Source: Capronia americana (taxonomy: Eukaryota; Ascomycota; Eurotiomycetes; Chaetothyriales; Herpotrichiellaceae). Taken from it: 64,000 nt of DNA. The stretch is from the NCBI GenBank assembly GCA_016110215.1, contig JADWQD010000020.1, positions 186,001-250,000 on the forward strand, in the 5' to 3' direction. This document shows, piece after piece, positions 1 to 10,640 of the stretch. A program made the translations under genes and the position numbers. Numbering within the stretch: position 1 is the stretch's first letter; each line of letters opens with the position of its first letter. Below the pieces are notes generated by a model that did no database searches, was not told the DNA's origin, and worked only from the letters and a program-made list of their open reading frames with translations.

Positions 1-20
1 GCGTCTCCAGAAGCCAGGAG

Positions 21-439
21 TCAGAAGTCGAGTGACGGGAAATTCCCTTTCAGTAATTCCAGGGTGTCTTGCCCACTGTTCATAGCAAGCGAGGGCGCAA
101 AGGGTTCAAGCAGAAGTCCTTGATGTCTCACATAGTCTGAATTCGAGGACATTTGGTTTCGGTGCCAGTTCAAGAGAACCTGCGATGCCAGATTGGCCGT
201 CTTTGTTCCTCGCAACTGGAATCGCCTTTTCATTGCTGTCTCATTAAGCTCACTTGACTAATCCAAGACGGTGTCCTGCTCATGGTGGTAAAAGACTCGC
301 TCGCTAGGTTCCCTGCCGTGGCCGTGTCCTGTCTCCCCTTCATGTTGGTATACCCAACAAGGTCCATCAATTCGTACAGGCGCTTGTCTCTCCAAGTCGA
401 CATCTGTTCCTCACGATCCATTCGCCTGTTTGTTGCCAT
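21..439 (-). CDS. possible small hypothetical protein, two exons
   Basis: I do not recognise this. Two frames read end to end on the minus strand. A first exon (439..254, ATG start) ends in a GTGAGC donor, and a second exon (215..21) ends in a stop. Joined in phase 0 they would give about 126 residues with ordinary composition and no signal peptide or membrane segment. The intron between them would be only 38 nt, below the usual fungal minimum. Either the model is wrong, or these are parts of a larger gene extending past the left edge, or the region is not coding. It lies just downstream of a secreted-protein gene on the same strand. Confidence 0.25.
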
Positions 440-508
440 TTTGTTTTTCTGTACAATTCTGTCCTCTCTGAGTCATCTTCCATGATAATTAATCACATTG
501 TTGTTCCT

Positions 509-1808
509 TCATGATGATGGGGTCCAAGCGTCTGGATTCGACTCAATGTAGGGCTGCGTAATACACCAACAAGTTTGATGGAACGGATTGAACAGCGCCG
601 GTGTTGGATCACCTCCATTGTTGAAGCACGTCATGGCTGCACAAGCTTCTGCGGTCATTTTCGCGTTCATCAGATCAGGTTGAATGAGGTTTCGTGCAAT
701 GAGGTTTGGATCTGCGTCAGGTCTTCGTGTCACAAATGTCTCATCTGCGCCATTGAACAAGCAGGCGCAGGTGCCGTCGGTGCTCTTGACCATCCTCATG
801 TGGTAGAAGGGACAAGCATAATTGCAGTTGACGCGCCAGATCTGACGCTTCACAGGTCGGACATATTCAACGTTGTCAGTCACACTGCGTCTCCTGGCTC
901 CCGGAGACAAAGCGGTGAGCGTCAAAGCCGTACTTTGAGTAGTGTTCATCTTGTCAATGTTAATGACCAGGTTGTTGCCCACCACTGAGTAGATACTGCC
1001 GTCGCTGAGCTTCTGAATCCAGTAGGTGATGATGTGCGGCTGATACATGTTGACGGCGATGCATTCACAATCAGCAACGACGGTCTGAGGCTGTCCTTGA
1101 CCTTGATTCATGACCAGCGGCACCAAGCCAAGATTGGGCTGAGGGTCCGCCAGTCCGATGGCGCCACAGGGAAGAGATGTGCTAGCGTTAACCACGAGGG
1201 TGTAAGCCACTGGGCCGTCAAGCTGCAGGTAGACGCGGATGACGCCATCATGGAAGTAGGGAACCATGGAGCTAACCATTGCCACGTTCTGCGGCTGAGC
1301 GGACAGCGCCTGCTGGATGAGTTCTGGGGTGATGTCTTGCTTGGGTGGAGGAATGAATGTTGGAACTGGATCTGGCGGTGTCTGCCGGCGCTGCAAACGA
1401 TAAATAGCTTGCTGGTCGGCTTCGATAAGTGTGCTGTAGACTTCATCCTCTTTCTTGTGCCAATCGTCCATTGTGCCGCAGTAGCAGGAGTTCGAGAGGA
1501 CCGAATAGAAGGGTTCCTGGTCGTCCGCGCATTGAAGCCGTCCACATGGTGCGGTCAACTTGGCTTGGTCAGCACCGGGATGAAGCAGATGTGCGGTGAC
1601 TTACATGAGGGTCCGGGCAGGAGCAGGTGAACGAAGAGAGTTCGAATTTCGCGATCCCCGAGAGACAGTTCTTAGACAAGCACAACTGGTCAAGGACAGT
1701 GAAGAACTGGTCCTGCATGACATGGAGCGCTTTGTTCATTCCAGTCGGCGCAGCAGCAGATCTGCCTGCAAGCCATAGAGTGAGGAGAAGCGACGCCTTG
1801 GACGGCAT
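509..1808 (-). CDS. secreted Cys-rich protein with repeated four-cysteine modules
   Basis: There are two exons, 1808..1605 and 1558..509, with a 46-nt intron (GTAAGT..AG, phase 0), giving about 417 residues. The first ~20 residues form a clear signal peptide (basic, then a Leu-rich core, then an Ala-rich cleavage site), which decides the start. I do not recognise the family. The mature protein has four similar modules of the form C-x(3-4)-C, about 15-22 residues, then C-x-C. Two lie at the N-terminus, before and after the splice, and two at the C-terminus. A Pro/Gln- and Val-rich middle domain of roughly 150 residues separates the pairs. A short basic RRR site sits before the third module and could be a Kex2-like processing site (inference). 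No GPI signal is visible. It is probably extracellular or cell-wall associated; its role is unknown. Confidence 0.8.
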
Positions 1809-2714
1809 CTTGGCTGGACGCTTGCTCTGCCTGGAGATTCAAGAAAAGTAGAAGTGCAGTAACAATGAATGGCAATAGGAAGTTTAAGGAATATTCAACG
1901 ATAGAAAGTCTCCGGCGCGAAGGAATTGAAGATAAGAAGATAAATCACAAAGTGAAGGTCTCGAACAGATACTGCCACACCTCGCATCGCAGCTGCCTCA
2001 AAGTGCACCTACCTGATCCCACACGTTGTCATAAAATGTGCAACAGTGAGGCCGAGACTGCACTGTTTGGTAACACACTACACCTCCCTCATCATTCCTA
2101 TGCCTTGGACTTTTACGAGGCCATCGGACAAGCTGCAGCACAAGAGCAGTGCTTTGCAACAAGAAGCATGCTGCTCAGAACAGCGTCGAGTTTCGAGAAA
2201 GTATTCGCAAAATACAGAAAATGATGCGACTGGAAGCGTCAGCGGGAAGGCTGCGCTAGACTATAAACGGATTAGAGCGAGGCTCGAGGCTCGGTGACTC
2301 CTCGGGGCTGCAACAGAAGACGATCCTCATCTTGCCTGACGCAACAACGCCGCGGACGAAGCAGCCTTTGATGATGCGCTGTCCACGCTATTCAGTGATC
2401 TTCGCTGGGATCCGAACGAAGACCTAGGCGAGTCCAAGTTTTGCCATCTCTCTAGCCTTTTGTTGATGATGTGTTTCACTCTGGTTGCTCGACGTTTCTG
2501 CTGGGAGGCTGGGGATCCTTGTAGGCCCAACCACCGCATCTTCACCACCACGAGAACAACCAGCGCCATCCCAGCCTCACCTGCAACTCGTCCTTCTTAA
2601 TTCTCCGACGGCTACTTGAAGCTTTGTGCCCATGTTCTTGCCGAATTCCATCAACGTGCGTCAATCTGCATTTCGTTCGTTCCTGCTTTCTGCCCATGCT
2701 ACATATCTGGAGTA
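1809..2714. promoter_or_regulatory. divergent intergenic region
   Basis: This is the 5' flank of the secreted Cys-rich gene (minus) and of the DUF3433 gene (plus). Short open frames here have no coding character. I see no clear TATA element or repeat. Confidence 0.5.
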
Positions 2715-5168
2715 ATGAACCTAGTTACCGAGAACAACGCTCATATTCACACAGTCAAGCAAGCCACGCCTCAATATACCAAGTCCGATTCCCTGAAATC
2801 ATCTTCTGCCACCAACGAGTACTTTTCTGACTATGCTTCCGACGCCGCCAGTCACCAATCCCACAGTGGTAAAGGCTACGAGACACCTCCCTCGAGAATC
2901 TCTACTCCACTTGTACAGCAGAACCCCATCGACTCCGAGATGACGCTCCCTGCCCGACCTGGCGTCGCACAGCCGGCACCCCTCAACATCAGACGCAGTC
3001 AAAATGGAGGACCTCAAAACCTCGGCACGCTCTCAAGCTTTGACGAGATGAGCCCCCCAACCCCGGGCGTGGACGATACGCCATACATCAGATTCGCCAT
3101 TGAGCAGCTGACAAGAGACGAGGATGTCGTTGGTAGAGGGAGAGACAGTGCTTATCCTGCTGAGCTTCAACCGGTATCGCCAGATCTTCCTCCAATTGCA
3201 CCCGAAGACAGTCCTCAAACAGCAACGTCTTCTCCATCTCTACCGACTCCGACTCCGGAGTCCGCCTCTCCACGACCGCCGTCACAGATAATACGGAAGC
3301 CTGTCCCTCAAGAGGTGATGATTCCTGTTGATTTGTCGAAAGACCTTCGGATGCGACTCGGCTTTGTACCACTACCATTGCGACTGCCCATTCTTGCACT
3401 ATACCTACTATTATGCCTTTTAATGGTTGCCGCCCTAATATTCGGTCTCGTATTCGCCGGCACGAATCACGCACTCTTCGACTACGATGGAACCGCAACA
3501 CCGCGATATTTTGTATTTCAATACCTACCTCAACTAATTGGCATCCTCCTGATTCTATGGCTGTTTGTGATCGAAGCGGCCGTGTACAGATCCCTGCCAT
3601 ACTACAACATGGGCCCCGGCCGTCGCAACCCCTGGGTCCTGCAAGACATGCGCATCCTGCCCGCCAACTACGTCTTGCCAGATGTCACGTTTTTCCGAAA
3701 TCGCGAACCTTGGCTGGGAATCGCCTTCCTGGTCTTCTGGATCACGAACTTCACGGTTCCTCTGCTGGCGTGTCTGTATCAAACCCAATGGATTACAGAT
3801 GACGGGCCAGCTCGTTTCCGCTGGACCTCTGTTCGAGGCGTTGGCTGGACGTTAGTGGCATTGTATATCCTGCTCTGCCTTGCGCTGGTGTATTGCGCCT
3901 TTCGCCTCCGACGGAGCAACTCAAATCTGCTTTGGGACCCAACTTCATTGGCAGACCTCATCTGCTTGTTCCGCCGGTCCAACGTGGGCTCAGATTTCGA
4001 ACAAACTGAAATATCGCCAGAGCCAAATGCACAGATTCCGCCAAGAAACCTCCGTCTGGGCTTCTTTACCACTTCTGAACGACCAGAGGTGTTTCATGGT
4101 GTCGGAGAGGAATACGCACCTATCAAACGACTGTCGTTCCCGCCTCAGAAACCAAGAGAGGTGCCCCAAGCGAACGAGTCCGGCGATCTTGAAGCTCAGC
4201 GCCTGTCTTATGGCTCGGCTTTTGCTCGCAACATACACTCACCTTTCGTCCGATACCGCTGGGTCCCGTGGTTTCTGCGCGACTCTACCGTTCTGGCCTG
4301 GATCATTGCAGCTATCCTGCTGGTCATTGCGTTCCTGGTTGTAAGCTTTGTCAACCGAGCAGTCCAAGACGGCTTTGATCCTCAACTCCCATCCCTGACC
4401 GATTCGAGTGGCTTCTCTCCAGCGAATTTTCTCTACAGCTTTCTCCCAGCGCTCCTCGGGATGTTCCTCTTCCTTGCTTGGCAGCCCATCGACATGTACT
4501 ATCGCGCAGTCCAGCCATTCCGCAATCTGTCCCAACCAACCGGAGCCACTGCACGCCATTCGTTGTTGCTCTCGTATCCGGCTTACGGACATCTTCGTGT
4601 CGTGACTCGGGCTTTGATCAACAAAGATTACAAGGTGGCATATGTCACCTTCATATCAATCCTTGCACTGTCTATACCAGTTTTGGCCGGTGGGGTATTT
4701 ACAGCTGTATTCTTCTCCTCGGACAACAAGGTTAGGATTGTCGCCAGCATGCCTGGATACTATGCTCTGTGTGTCTTGTTGACCATCTACGCGCTCTCAT
4801 ACCTCATCATTTGGCCGACGAAAAAACGCTATCTGCCCCACAACATCAACACCACTGCGGGCCTCCTGAGTTGGCTGTATGCGAGTCCTTTGCTTGGCGA
4901 TGTTGCTTTGCAGAACATCGAGACTAAGGCGGATTTAGTCGACAGGCTTACAGGCCCGGCTGCCACTACACCTGTGTTGACGGGCGACGGTGTTGCAGAC
5001 GAGAAAGGTCGTCGTCCTCGAAGAGCAGTTCGCCGTCTCGAAGCGGACGCTGGCATGAGATATGCCTTTGGGATCTTCGTGGGACGAGACGGAAAAGAAC
5101 ACCTTGGTGTCGATCGGCTGCAAAGGCCAGGCAGCCGGGAGATGTTTGTTGTCCCGACTTCACGATAG
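2715..5168 (+). CDS. DUF3433-family polytopic membrane protein
   Basis: A single exon of about 817 residues. The frame is open further upstream, but the first in-frame ATG is at 2715. The N-terminal ~215 residues are Ser/Pro-rich and disordered. Eight hydrophobic segments follow, in two groups of four: about residues 221-248, 266-292, 333-355, 378-400, and then 525-547, 570-595, 642-668, 680-703. A ~120-residue hydrophilic loop separates the groups. Each half carries the same pattern (W-P or W-F, then TM pairs, with a Pro-Tyr/Tyr-Tyr motif after the second helix). This duplicated layout is what Pfam calls DUF3433, a fungus-specific membrane family of unknown biochemical function, usually assigned to the plasma membrane or secretory pathway. 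The C-terminal ~80 residues are basic and cytosolic-looking. I see no catalytic motif. Confidence 0.85.
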   Translation: MNLVTENNAHIHTVKQATPQYTKSDSLKSSSATNEYFSDYASDAASHQSHSGKGYETPPSRISTPLVQQNPIDSEMTLPARPGVAQPAPLNIRRSQNGGPQNLGTLSSFDEMSPPTPGVDDTPYIRFAIEQLTRDEDVVGRGRDSAYPAELQPVSPDLPPIAPEDSPQTATSSPSLPTPTPESASPRPPSQIIRKPVPQEVMIPVDLSKDLRMRLGFVPLPLRLPILALYLLLCLLMVAALIFGLVFAGTNHALFDYDGTATPRYFVFQYLPQLIGILLILWLFVIEAAVYRSLPYYNMGPGRRNPWVLQDMRILPANYVLPDVTFFRNREPWLGIAFLVFWITNFTVPLLACLYQTQWITDDGPARFRWTSVRGVGWTLVALYILLCLALVYCAFRLRRSNSNLLWDPTSLADLICLFRRSNVGSDFEQTEISPEPNAQIPPRNLRLGFFTTSERPEVFHGVGEEYAPIKRLSFPPQKPREVPQANESGDLEAQRLSYGSAFARNIHSPFVRYRWVPWFLRDSTVLAWIIAAILLVIAFLVVSFVNRAVQDGFDPQLPSLTDSSGFSPANFLYSFLPALLGMFLFLAWQPIDMYYRAVQPFRNLSQPTGATARHSLLLSYPAYGHLRVVTRALINKDYKVAYVTFISILALSIPVLAGGVFTAVFFSSDNKVRIVASMPGYYALCVLLTIYALSYLIIWPTKKRYLPHNINTTAGLLSWLYASPLLGDVALQNIETKADLVDRLTGPAATTPVLTGDGVADEKGRRPRRAVRRLEADAGMRYAFGIFVGRDGKEHLGVDRLQRPGSREMFVVPTSR

Positions 5169-5968
5169 CAAGAAAAATGCGCCGATAAACCTGCGTTACG
5201 AGCCCTACAGCCTTTCAGCTGACAGGACGATGGAAATGATTCCCGAGTTTGACGATACCCCTTCTTGCACTATTACGACGTTTAATGTGGAACATACACG
5301 TCCATGCCTTCATGTGATGGTTTACGGGTAACGGAAAAGTGATCATGCTTTGCAGCAAGACGGGGGTGGCTGTTGGAGATGGAATGCTGCTCCCTTGGGA
5401 CATACAAAAGAATATGGACGAAGACACGCCGGTTCACACCATACAATGTATAGATACACCTGAGATACCCAATACTGATAATATTTCGACTACCTTCTTT
5501 ACTCCAGCTCCACTGGCTCTACCCGCTCCTCTCCGTCACTATTCACTCGTTCAGTTGCAGGAGGTTCAAGGGAATTGTCGTTAGAGATCTACCCGTTCGC
5601 AACCCTCCCTACGCCACGAGGCAAATTAAGAGCGAGAGTATGAGTCACTGATGCTGGCCTACGCTCAAGTACGGATAACTGGCACGTTATACGCGCCCAT
5701 TTGTTGGATGTTCCAAAAGTTGAGCGGGCAACAAAATTCTTGGCGCGATCTCCTGCACCACGCAACTTTCGCTTCGATCCCCGTAGCCTCACTTTTGCGT
5801 TTGAACGAGCATTGGATTCAACTGAGTCCAGCAGAGCTCGGTATCTCATTCGATGTTGTCGATGCTTTACTAGCTCCCTTCCAGCCATTCACATACCGAC
5901 CATGATTTCTGCGCTCCTGTCATAGCCTGCTGACATCCTTTTGCCATCGTCTTCGATCCCGGTCAAGA
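5169..5968. other. convergent intergenic region, no gene seen
   Basis: This is 3' flank shared by the DUF3433 gene (plus) and the FAD monooxygenase (minus). A 99-codon minus-strand frame at 5589-5888 is Arg-rich and shows no family features, so I leave it out. Confidence 0.5.
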
Positions 5969-7540
5969 TCATAGCTTCGCGCTCTCTCGCTCTGTCCACC
6001 ATTGTTCAAAAGCGAATTCTGCGTCCCTCCACGCGTCAAACCCCAGTAAGTTCTGCTGGTAGCCGCTATCTACCCATTTCCATTTCGCTTGCCCATGGAA
6101 CCAGTCGAGTTCTGCGAGTGCAGCGTCTCTCTCTTGCTGCTCCTGTCCGTCGTGGAGATGGAAAAACTTCCTGTTGGCAACAGCTCCCAAGACGTTGACT
6201 GTTGTCCTAGACTTCCTCAAACTCTCATACAAAGCCAGCACTTCGGTTATACGATCCTCTGAAGGAGCGACCCCTGCCAAGAGCGATTTTCGCACGACTT
6301 GTCCCAGAAGATACCCTAGCACCGCGCCGTCCTCGACTGCCATGGCTGCCCCTTGCGCTTGGTATGGAAGGGTCGGATGGCAGGAGTCGCCCAGCAACAC
6401 AACGCGATCCTACTCGAGGCGTCAGTGGGAGTTGGAGTACATCAATATAACCTACTCTTGTCCACCTCTCCAGCTCTTGATGATGACAAAGCTTCCACTT
6501 CAATACCGAGGAGATGCACGAGATTAGCTTGACCAAGCTGGACTCGGTCAGCGTAAGACCTTCAGCATCGTTGCTGGTGACTCACATCTCGTCCCAGCCC
6601 TCAAACGTCAATCTCATCTCATCGAGATCCCCTTTCACCGCCCTTGCACCGACAGGTAGATTGTCTGGGCGTAACAACACGAGATTGAACTCTGTACCAC
6701 CACGCAGAGGGTAAAAGACGCAATGCTTGTCCGGGCCCATCCAGATGGTCACCTTTTTGCCGGCACACAGGTCATCCACACGGGGGTCGTTCAGCTCAAG
6801 TAATTGTTTGCGGGCGAAAGTCGCCCGGTATGCAAGATCGCCTGTCTCGACGGGTGGCGATGAACGACCCAAAATGGCATCTCGCGTAGACGACCACAGT
6901 CCTGAATGGTGTCAATAGTCAGCAGTGAACACAAGGCTGCCCATAAGCGGCTTACCGTCGGCACCAACGATGACGTCCCCTTTAAGGACCTGGCCATCAG
7001 CCAGAATCACCTCCGTTCGATCAAAATTCAGCTTCACGACATCAGAATTCAACCTGATCTCAGCTCCCAGCCGCTGCGCCTCCTCTAACAGGATCGCATG
7101 GTAGTCCTGGCGATGGATAACCCTGAAGGCTGTCAATCATATGCTTGGGGCAGCTCTTAGGGTCGCGGCCTACATCCATGGTTCCCCCATCTGCTTGATG
7201 AACTGCTCGCCAACAGGCCTTGAGGCCAAAAGGGCGCCATTCTGATACCGTCTCATATCATGCCACTCTAGTTGGATTGCCGGCTTTTCGAAAAGATGGA
7301 GAATCCCATAGCGCCGCAGAATCTTGCACGCATTTGGCGGTATTTGTATACCAGCTCCAACCTGCTCGTCAATCAGTATGTCTCTCATCGATGTGACAAA
7401 AACCTTCCTACTGCACTGATAGCTGGAGCCTTCTCCACGATCAGGACGTCTAGGCCTTGACCCCGACATGCTATAGCACATGACAGGCCCCCGAGGCCGG
7501 CTCCAACAATTATGACTTTGAAACCAGAAGTGATGCCCAT
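5969..7540 (-). CDS. FAD-dependent monooxygenase, salicylate hydroxylase-like
   Basis: There are six exons: 7540..7412, 7361..7174, 7122..6956, 6901..6586, 6537..6456 and 6409..5969. All introns are 46-54 nt and phases agree throughout, giving 440 residues, normal for the family. The N-terminus carries the Rossmann dinucleotide motif G-A-G-L-G-G (residues 13-18) on a beta-strand, followed by an acidic residue ending strand two. An IHR-x-DYH stretch, a GADG motif and the C-terminal FAD/ribityl motif L-L-G-D-S-C-H-P are all present. Enzymes of this class use FAD and NAD(P)H to hydroxylate aromatic acids, often with decarboxylation; the actual substrate cannot be read from sequence. An aldehyde dehydrogenase lies 829 bp upstream on the same strand, which fits an aromatic-catabolism pair (inference). 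Confidence 0.9.
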
Positions 7541-8369
7541 TTTCAGGGAAGGTTCACGGTATGGGATCTATTTGCCATCCTACCCTCGGCCGGCATGTTA
7601 TCTGGAGAAAAGGACATTGTCCAGGCCCTGAGACGGCCATTTATCTCTGCGCAGAGACAACATGCCGTACCGGAGGCCGCGTATCCTTGGGCTCCCGTGA
7701 CAACGGTGGAAGAATCTTCAACTACCGAAACTGCCAAGCCACGGCATTTAGGTACCTCCAGTTACGCCGGCCCCTCAGCTCTCTAAGTCGTCACCTGGTT
7801 TGGCCGTCTCGGCAAACTCTACGGGGAACAGTCTGAGCTTCTCATCCGATGGCATCCATCCCGGCGCCGGGGTATTCTTCGCCAGTGCGAGTGTGAACGG
7901 TCGAACCGTCTTGACCCATGGGAACGCGTGGCTCTAGTGACCATGGGCATGTTGGACGGGTACCAGGCTTAGATGAGCTCGTATTAAACAGACATGCAGT
8001 ATCCTATTGCCATGACACTTTGGAAATCATCCATGTCGACCTGTCTCTGCGGTTATGCTATCAATCTGCTCAGAGACCAATGTCTCCTCTCCCAAGGCCA
8101 AACCCAACCTTTTCAGCACGAAGACCAGATGACAGCTGAGCCGCGGAGTGTTCTCCAAAACTCCAGGCCAAGTGGAATGGTCTTCGAAAGTCAATACGAG
8201 GGGTGTGTAGCTGATGTGCAATCACAGCTTTCTTCATGGCTCGACGTATGACAACTAGGAAGACGCCACATCTCGTTGTTGATTGCTGCTTTTAGCTAAA
8301 GTACAAAGGTGAGCGATGCTTCTATGAACCCTGTCGGTTAAAGCATCTTGAAATGGCCATTTTTGGGAT
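7541..8369. promoter_or_regulatory. intergenic, upstream of the FAD monooxygenase
   Basis: This stretch lies between the aldehyde dehydrogenase stop and the monooxygenase start, both on the minus strand. It presumably holds the monooxygenase promoter. I see no coding frame of substance and no distinct motif. Confidence 0.4.
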
Positions 8370-9931
8370 TCACGCCTTCTTTGGAGGCAAATCCATGTTG
8401 ATGGTTATGGTCTTCGCCTGGAGGTAACCTCTCAGCCCCTCATACCCGCTCTCTCGGCCATGGCCAGACTGCTTGTAGCCTCCAAAAGGTGTCTGTGGCG
8501 ATGTCTTGTACGCTTGGTTGACTCCCACGTTTCCAGCTTCAATCTTCGATGCGACACGTAAAGCTCGAGCGATATCGGCGGTAAAGACCGACGCTGCAGA
8601 GGTTAGCAGGCGGGGGATTGCTGAGGAAGCCTTGACTTACATCCCAGACCATAGCTTGTGTCATTTGCCAACGCTATCACCTCTTCCTCCGTCTTGAAAG
8701 TCCTGACAGATATCACAGGACCGAAAATCTCATCCGTGTAAACGCGGCTCTTGACATCAGGATTGAGAAGCACAGTAGGTTGCACGAACGTCCCCTTTGC
8801 GCCCATCCTATCCCCGCCAGCCAAGACTTGGATACCCTCAGCCTTCCCATCGTTCAGGAAACTCATAACTCGGTCGAATTGCTTCTTATCAGCCAATGGA
8901 CCGAATGCAGTCTCGGCCAATGAGGGGTCGCCCATCTTCTTCGCCGCGTCCTCGAAAGCCTTCTTGATGCCCTCGATGAATTTGGGAGCTATGCCCTCTT
9001 GGACGAAGACCCTCGAAGAGGCGAAGCAGACCTGGCCGGAGTTTCGCAGGAAGCCGGTGGAGTTGTGTAAAAGCGCGTTCTCTAGGTCGGCATCGTCGAA
9101 AATTAGAGCTGGGGACTTGCCTCCCAGTTCGAGCGAGACATGCTTCATATTGCTCTTGGCCGCGGCTATGGTTACAGCGCGGCCACCAGCAGCTGATCCT
9201 GTAAAGGCGATCTTGGAGATCTGCATGTGGGATGCTAGCATCGCACCGACAGGCGCTGCACCAACAACCACATTAATCACACCAGGCGGGAATCCGGCCT
9301 CATTGATCAGTTCACCATACAGACAAGCACCCAACGGTGATTTCTCGCTCGGCTTGAAGACGAAGGTGTTCCCTGCCGCCAGGGCCGCAGCCATCTTCCA
9401 AGCAGCTAACGCGTGGGTGCCATTCCACGCAGCAATGCCGGCGCAGACTCCGAGCGGCTCGTACGCAACGATCTTGTATGAACCGTCTCCTTCGGGTGGG
9501 TAGCTTTCACCCGCAATCTTGCCCGCAAAGCCGGCGTAGTAGCGCCAGGTTGCAGCTGGGCCATGTACGAACCCTTTAGCTAGCGTGATAGGTTGCCCCA
9601 TACAGATAGTCTCCAGCTTCGCGATGCGCTCAGCATTTGCGTCGAGAAGATCGGCAAACTTGTTCATGATGCTTGCTCGCTTGGCGCCGGGGGTGGACGA
9701 CCATGCTGGAAATGCGGCCTTGGCAGCAGCAACGGCTCGGTCAACATCTGCCTCTGAGGCCACTTGCACTTTGTCGGTAACAAGAGTGTCATCGTTCGGG
9801 TTGTAGATTGACAGCGTCTCCCCCGAAGATGATTTGACGTACTAGCCCAGTCACCAGAGATGTTCACTAATGGAGGGGGGGATTGGACGTCCTACCTCGC
9901 CATTGATGAAGAGGTTGGTTTGGTATGCCAT
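8370..9931 (-). CDS. NAD(P)+-dependent aldehyde dehydrogenase
   Basis: There are three exons: 9931..9896, 9841..8641 and 8593..8370. The short 12-codon first exon is confirmed by the family N-terminus (FINGE, then a downstream YNP). The product is 486 residues, the usual ALDH length. Catalytic Cys284 sits in N-S-G-Q-V-C-F-A-S-S-R and the general base Glu250 in L-E-L-G-G-K-S-P. The Rossmann-side motifs F-K-P-S-E and F-T-G-S-A-A-G-G and the C-terminal PFGGYKQSG-x-GRE signature are intact. It oxidises an aldehyde to its acid; the sequence resembles the betaine/salicylaldehyde dehydrogenase branch, but the substrate is not decidable. No targeting peptide is seen, so it is probably cytosolic. Same strand as the FAD monooxygenase downstream, which could use an aromatic acid made here (inference). 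Confidence 0.95.
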
Positions 9932-10640
9932 GTCTTCTTCCTGCCTTCTGGGAGAATGAGAAGCCTCGGAAAACACTTACGAGACGGGATGGAATCGTGC
10001 TCTTTATAACGCTCGTAGCGGAGAGGGCAACTGCTTGGCTTTGACCCGGCCCTGGACGCGAAAGCAACTCTCGGTTTTAAGGCAGTTTCCGTCAATTCCG
10101 AACACAGGCGGAATCAAGATACTGGTGAAATGTCTGTCTGTGGACCAGCTCACGGACCTATTCCATCCTCCTCTCACTCTCCTTCCGACGACTGCTGTCA
10201 GCTTAACGCTCATATGAAGGCCACGGAGGCTTACGAACCCCGCACACAATTTCCATTCTCGGATAGCCGAGGCTGCCCCGCTCGTGGCGAATCAAGCAAC
10301 TCCGCTTCACGACGTCATGATGATAAGATAAGATCTCGCGCCACCTGCCACTCTGAACTCGCTACGGCGTGTACGGCCCATCATCCACTCATCAATCGCA
10401 GCCCTGCACGTGCCTTGACCAGTAGAAGGCCACCAATGACACGAGTTCTAAAATGCCCCCAAAACTTCGCGTTCGAAGCGATCGCAATTCTATGTAGTCG
10501 AGCATGTCCCATGTACTCACTAAGTCGCCTCCCCCCCGGAGCTACGATGCGGTCGTACCCAGGCAGGCAACTCTCTGCCAGCAACATGCAGCGCGCATTG
10601 CTGGGAAGAGTTTGAGCTCCACGACAATGTAACCTTTATC
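9932..10640. promoter_or_regulatory. divergent promoter region, ALDH (-) and phosphatase (+)
   Basis: 709 bp between the two divergent start codons. A TATA-like element for the ALDH is listed separately. The remainder shows no coding frame of note. Confidence 0.5.
10002..10010 (-). promoter_or_regulatory. TATA-like element of the aldehyde dehydrogenase
   Basis: The minus strand reads GTTATAAAG about 70 bp before the ATG at 9931. Position and sequence fit a fungal TATA box. A GTAAGT at about 9980 leaves room for a small 5'UTR intron. Confidence 0.4.

Noticed and set aside
5589..5888. 99-codon minus frame between the DUF3433 and monooxygenase genes
   Set aside because: Arg-rich, no motif, lies in convergent 3' flank.
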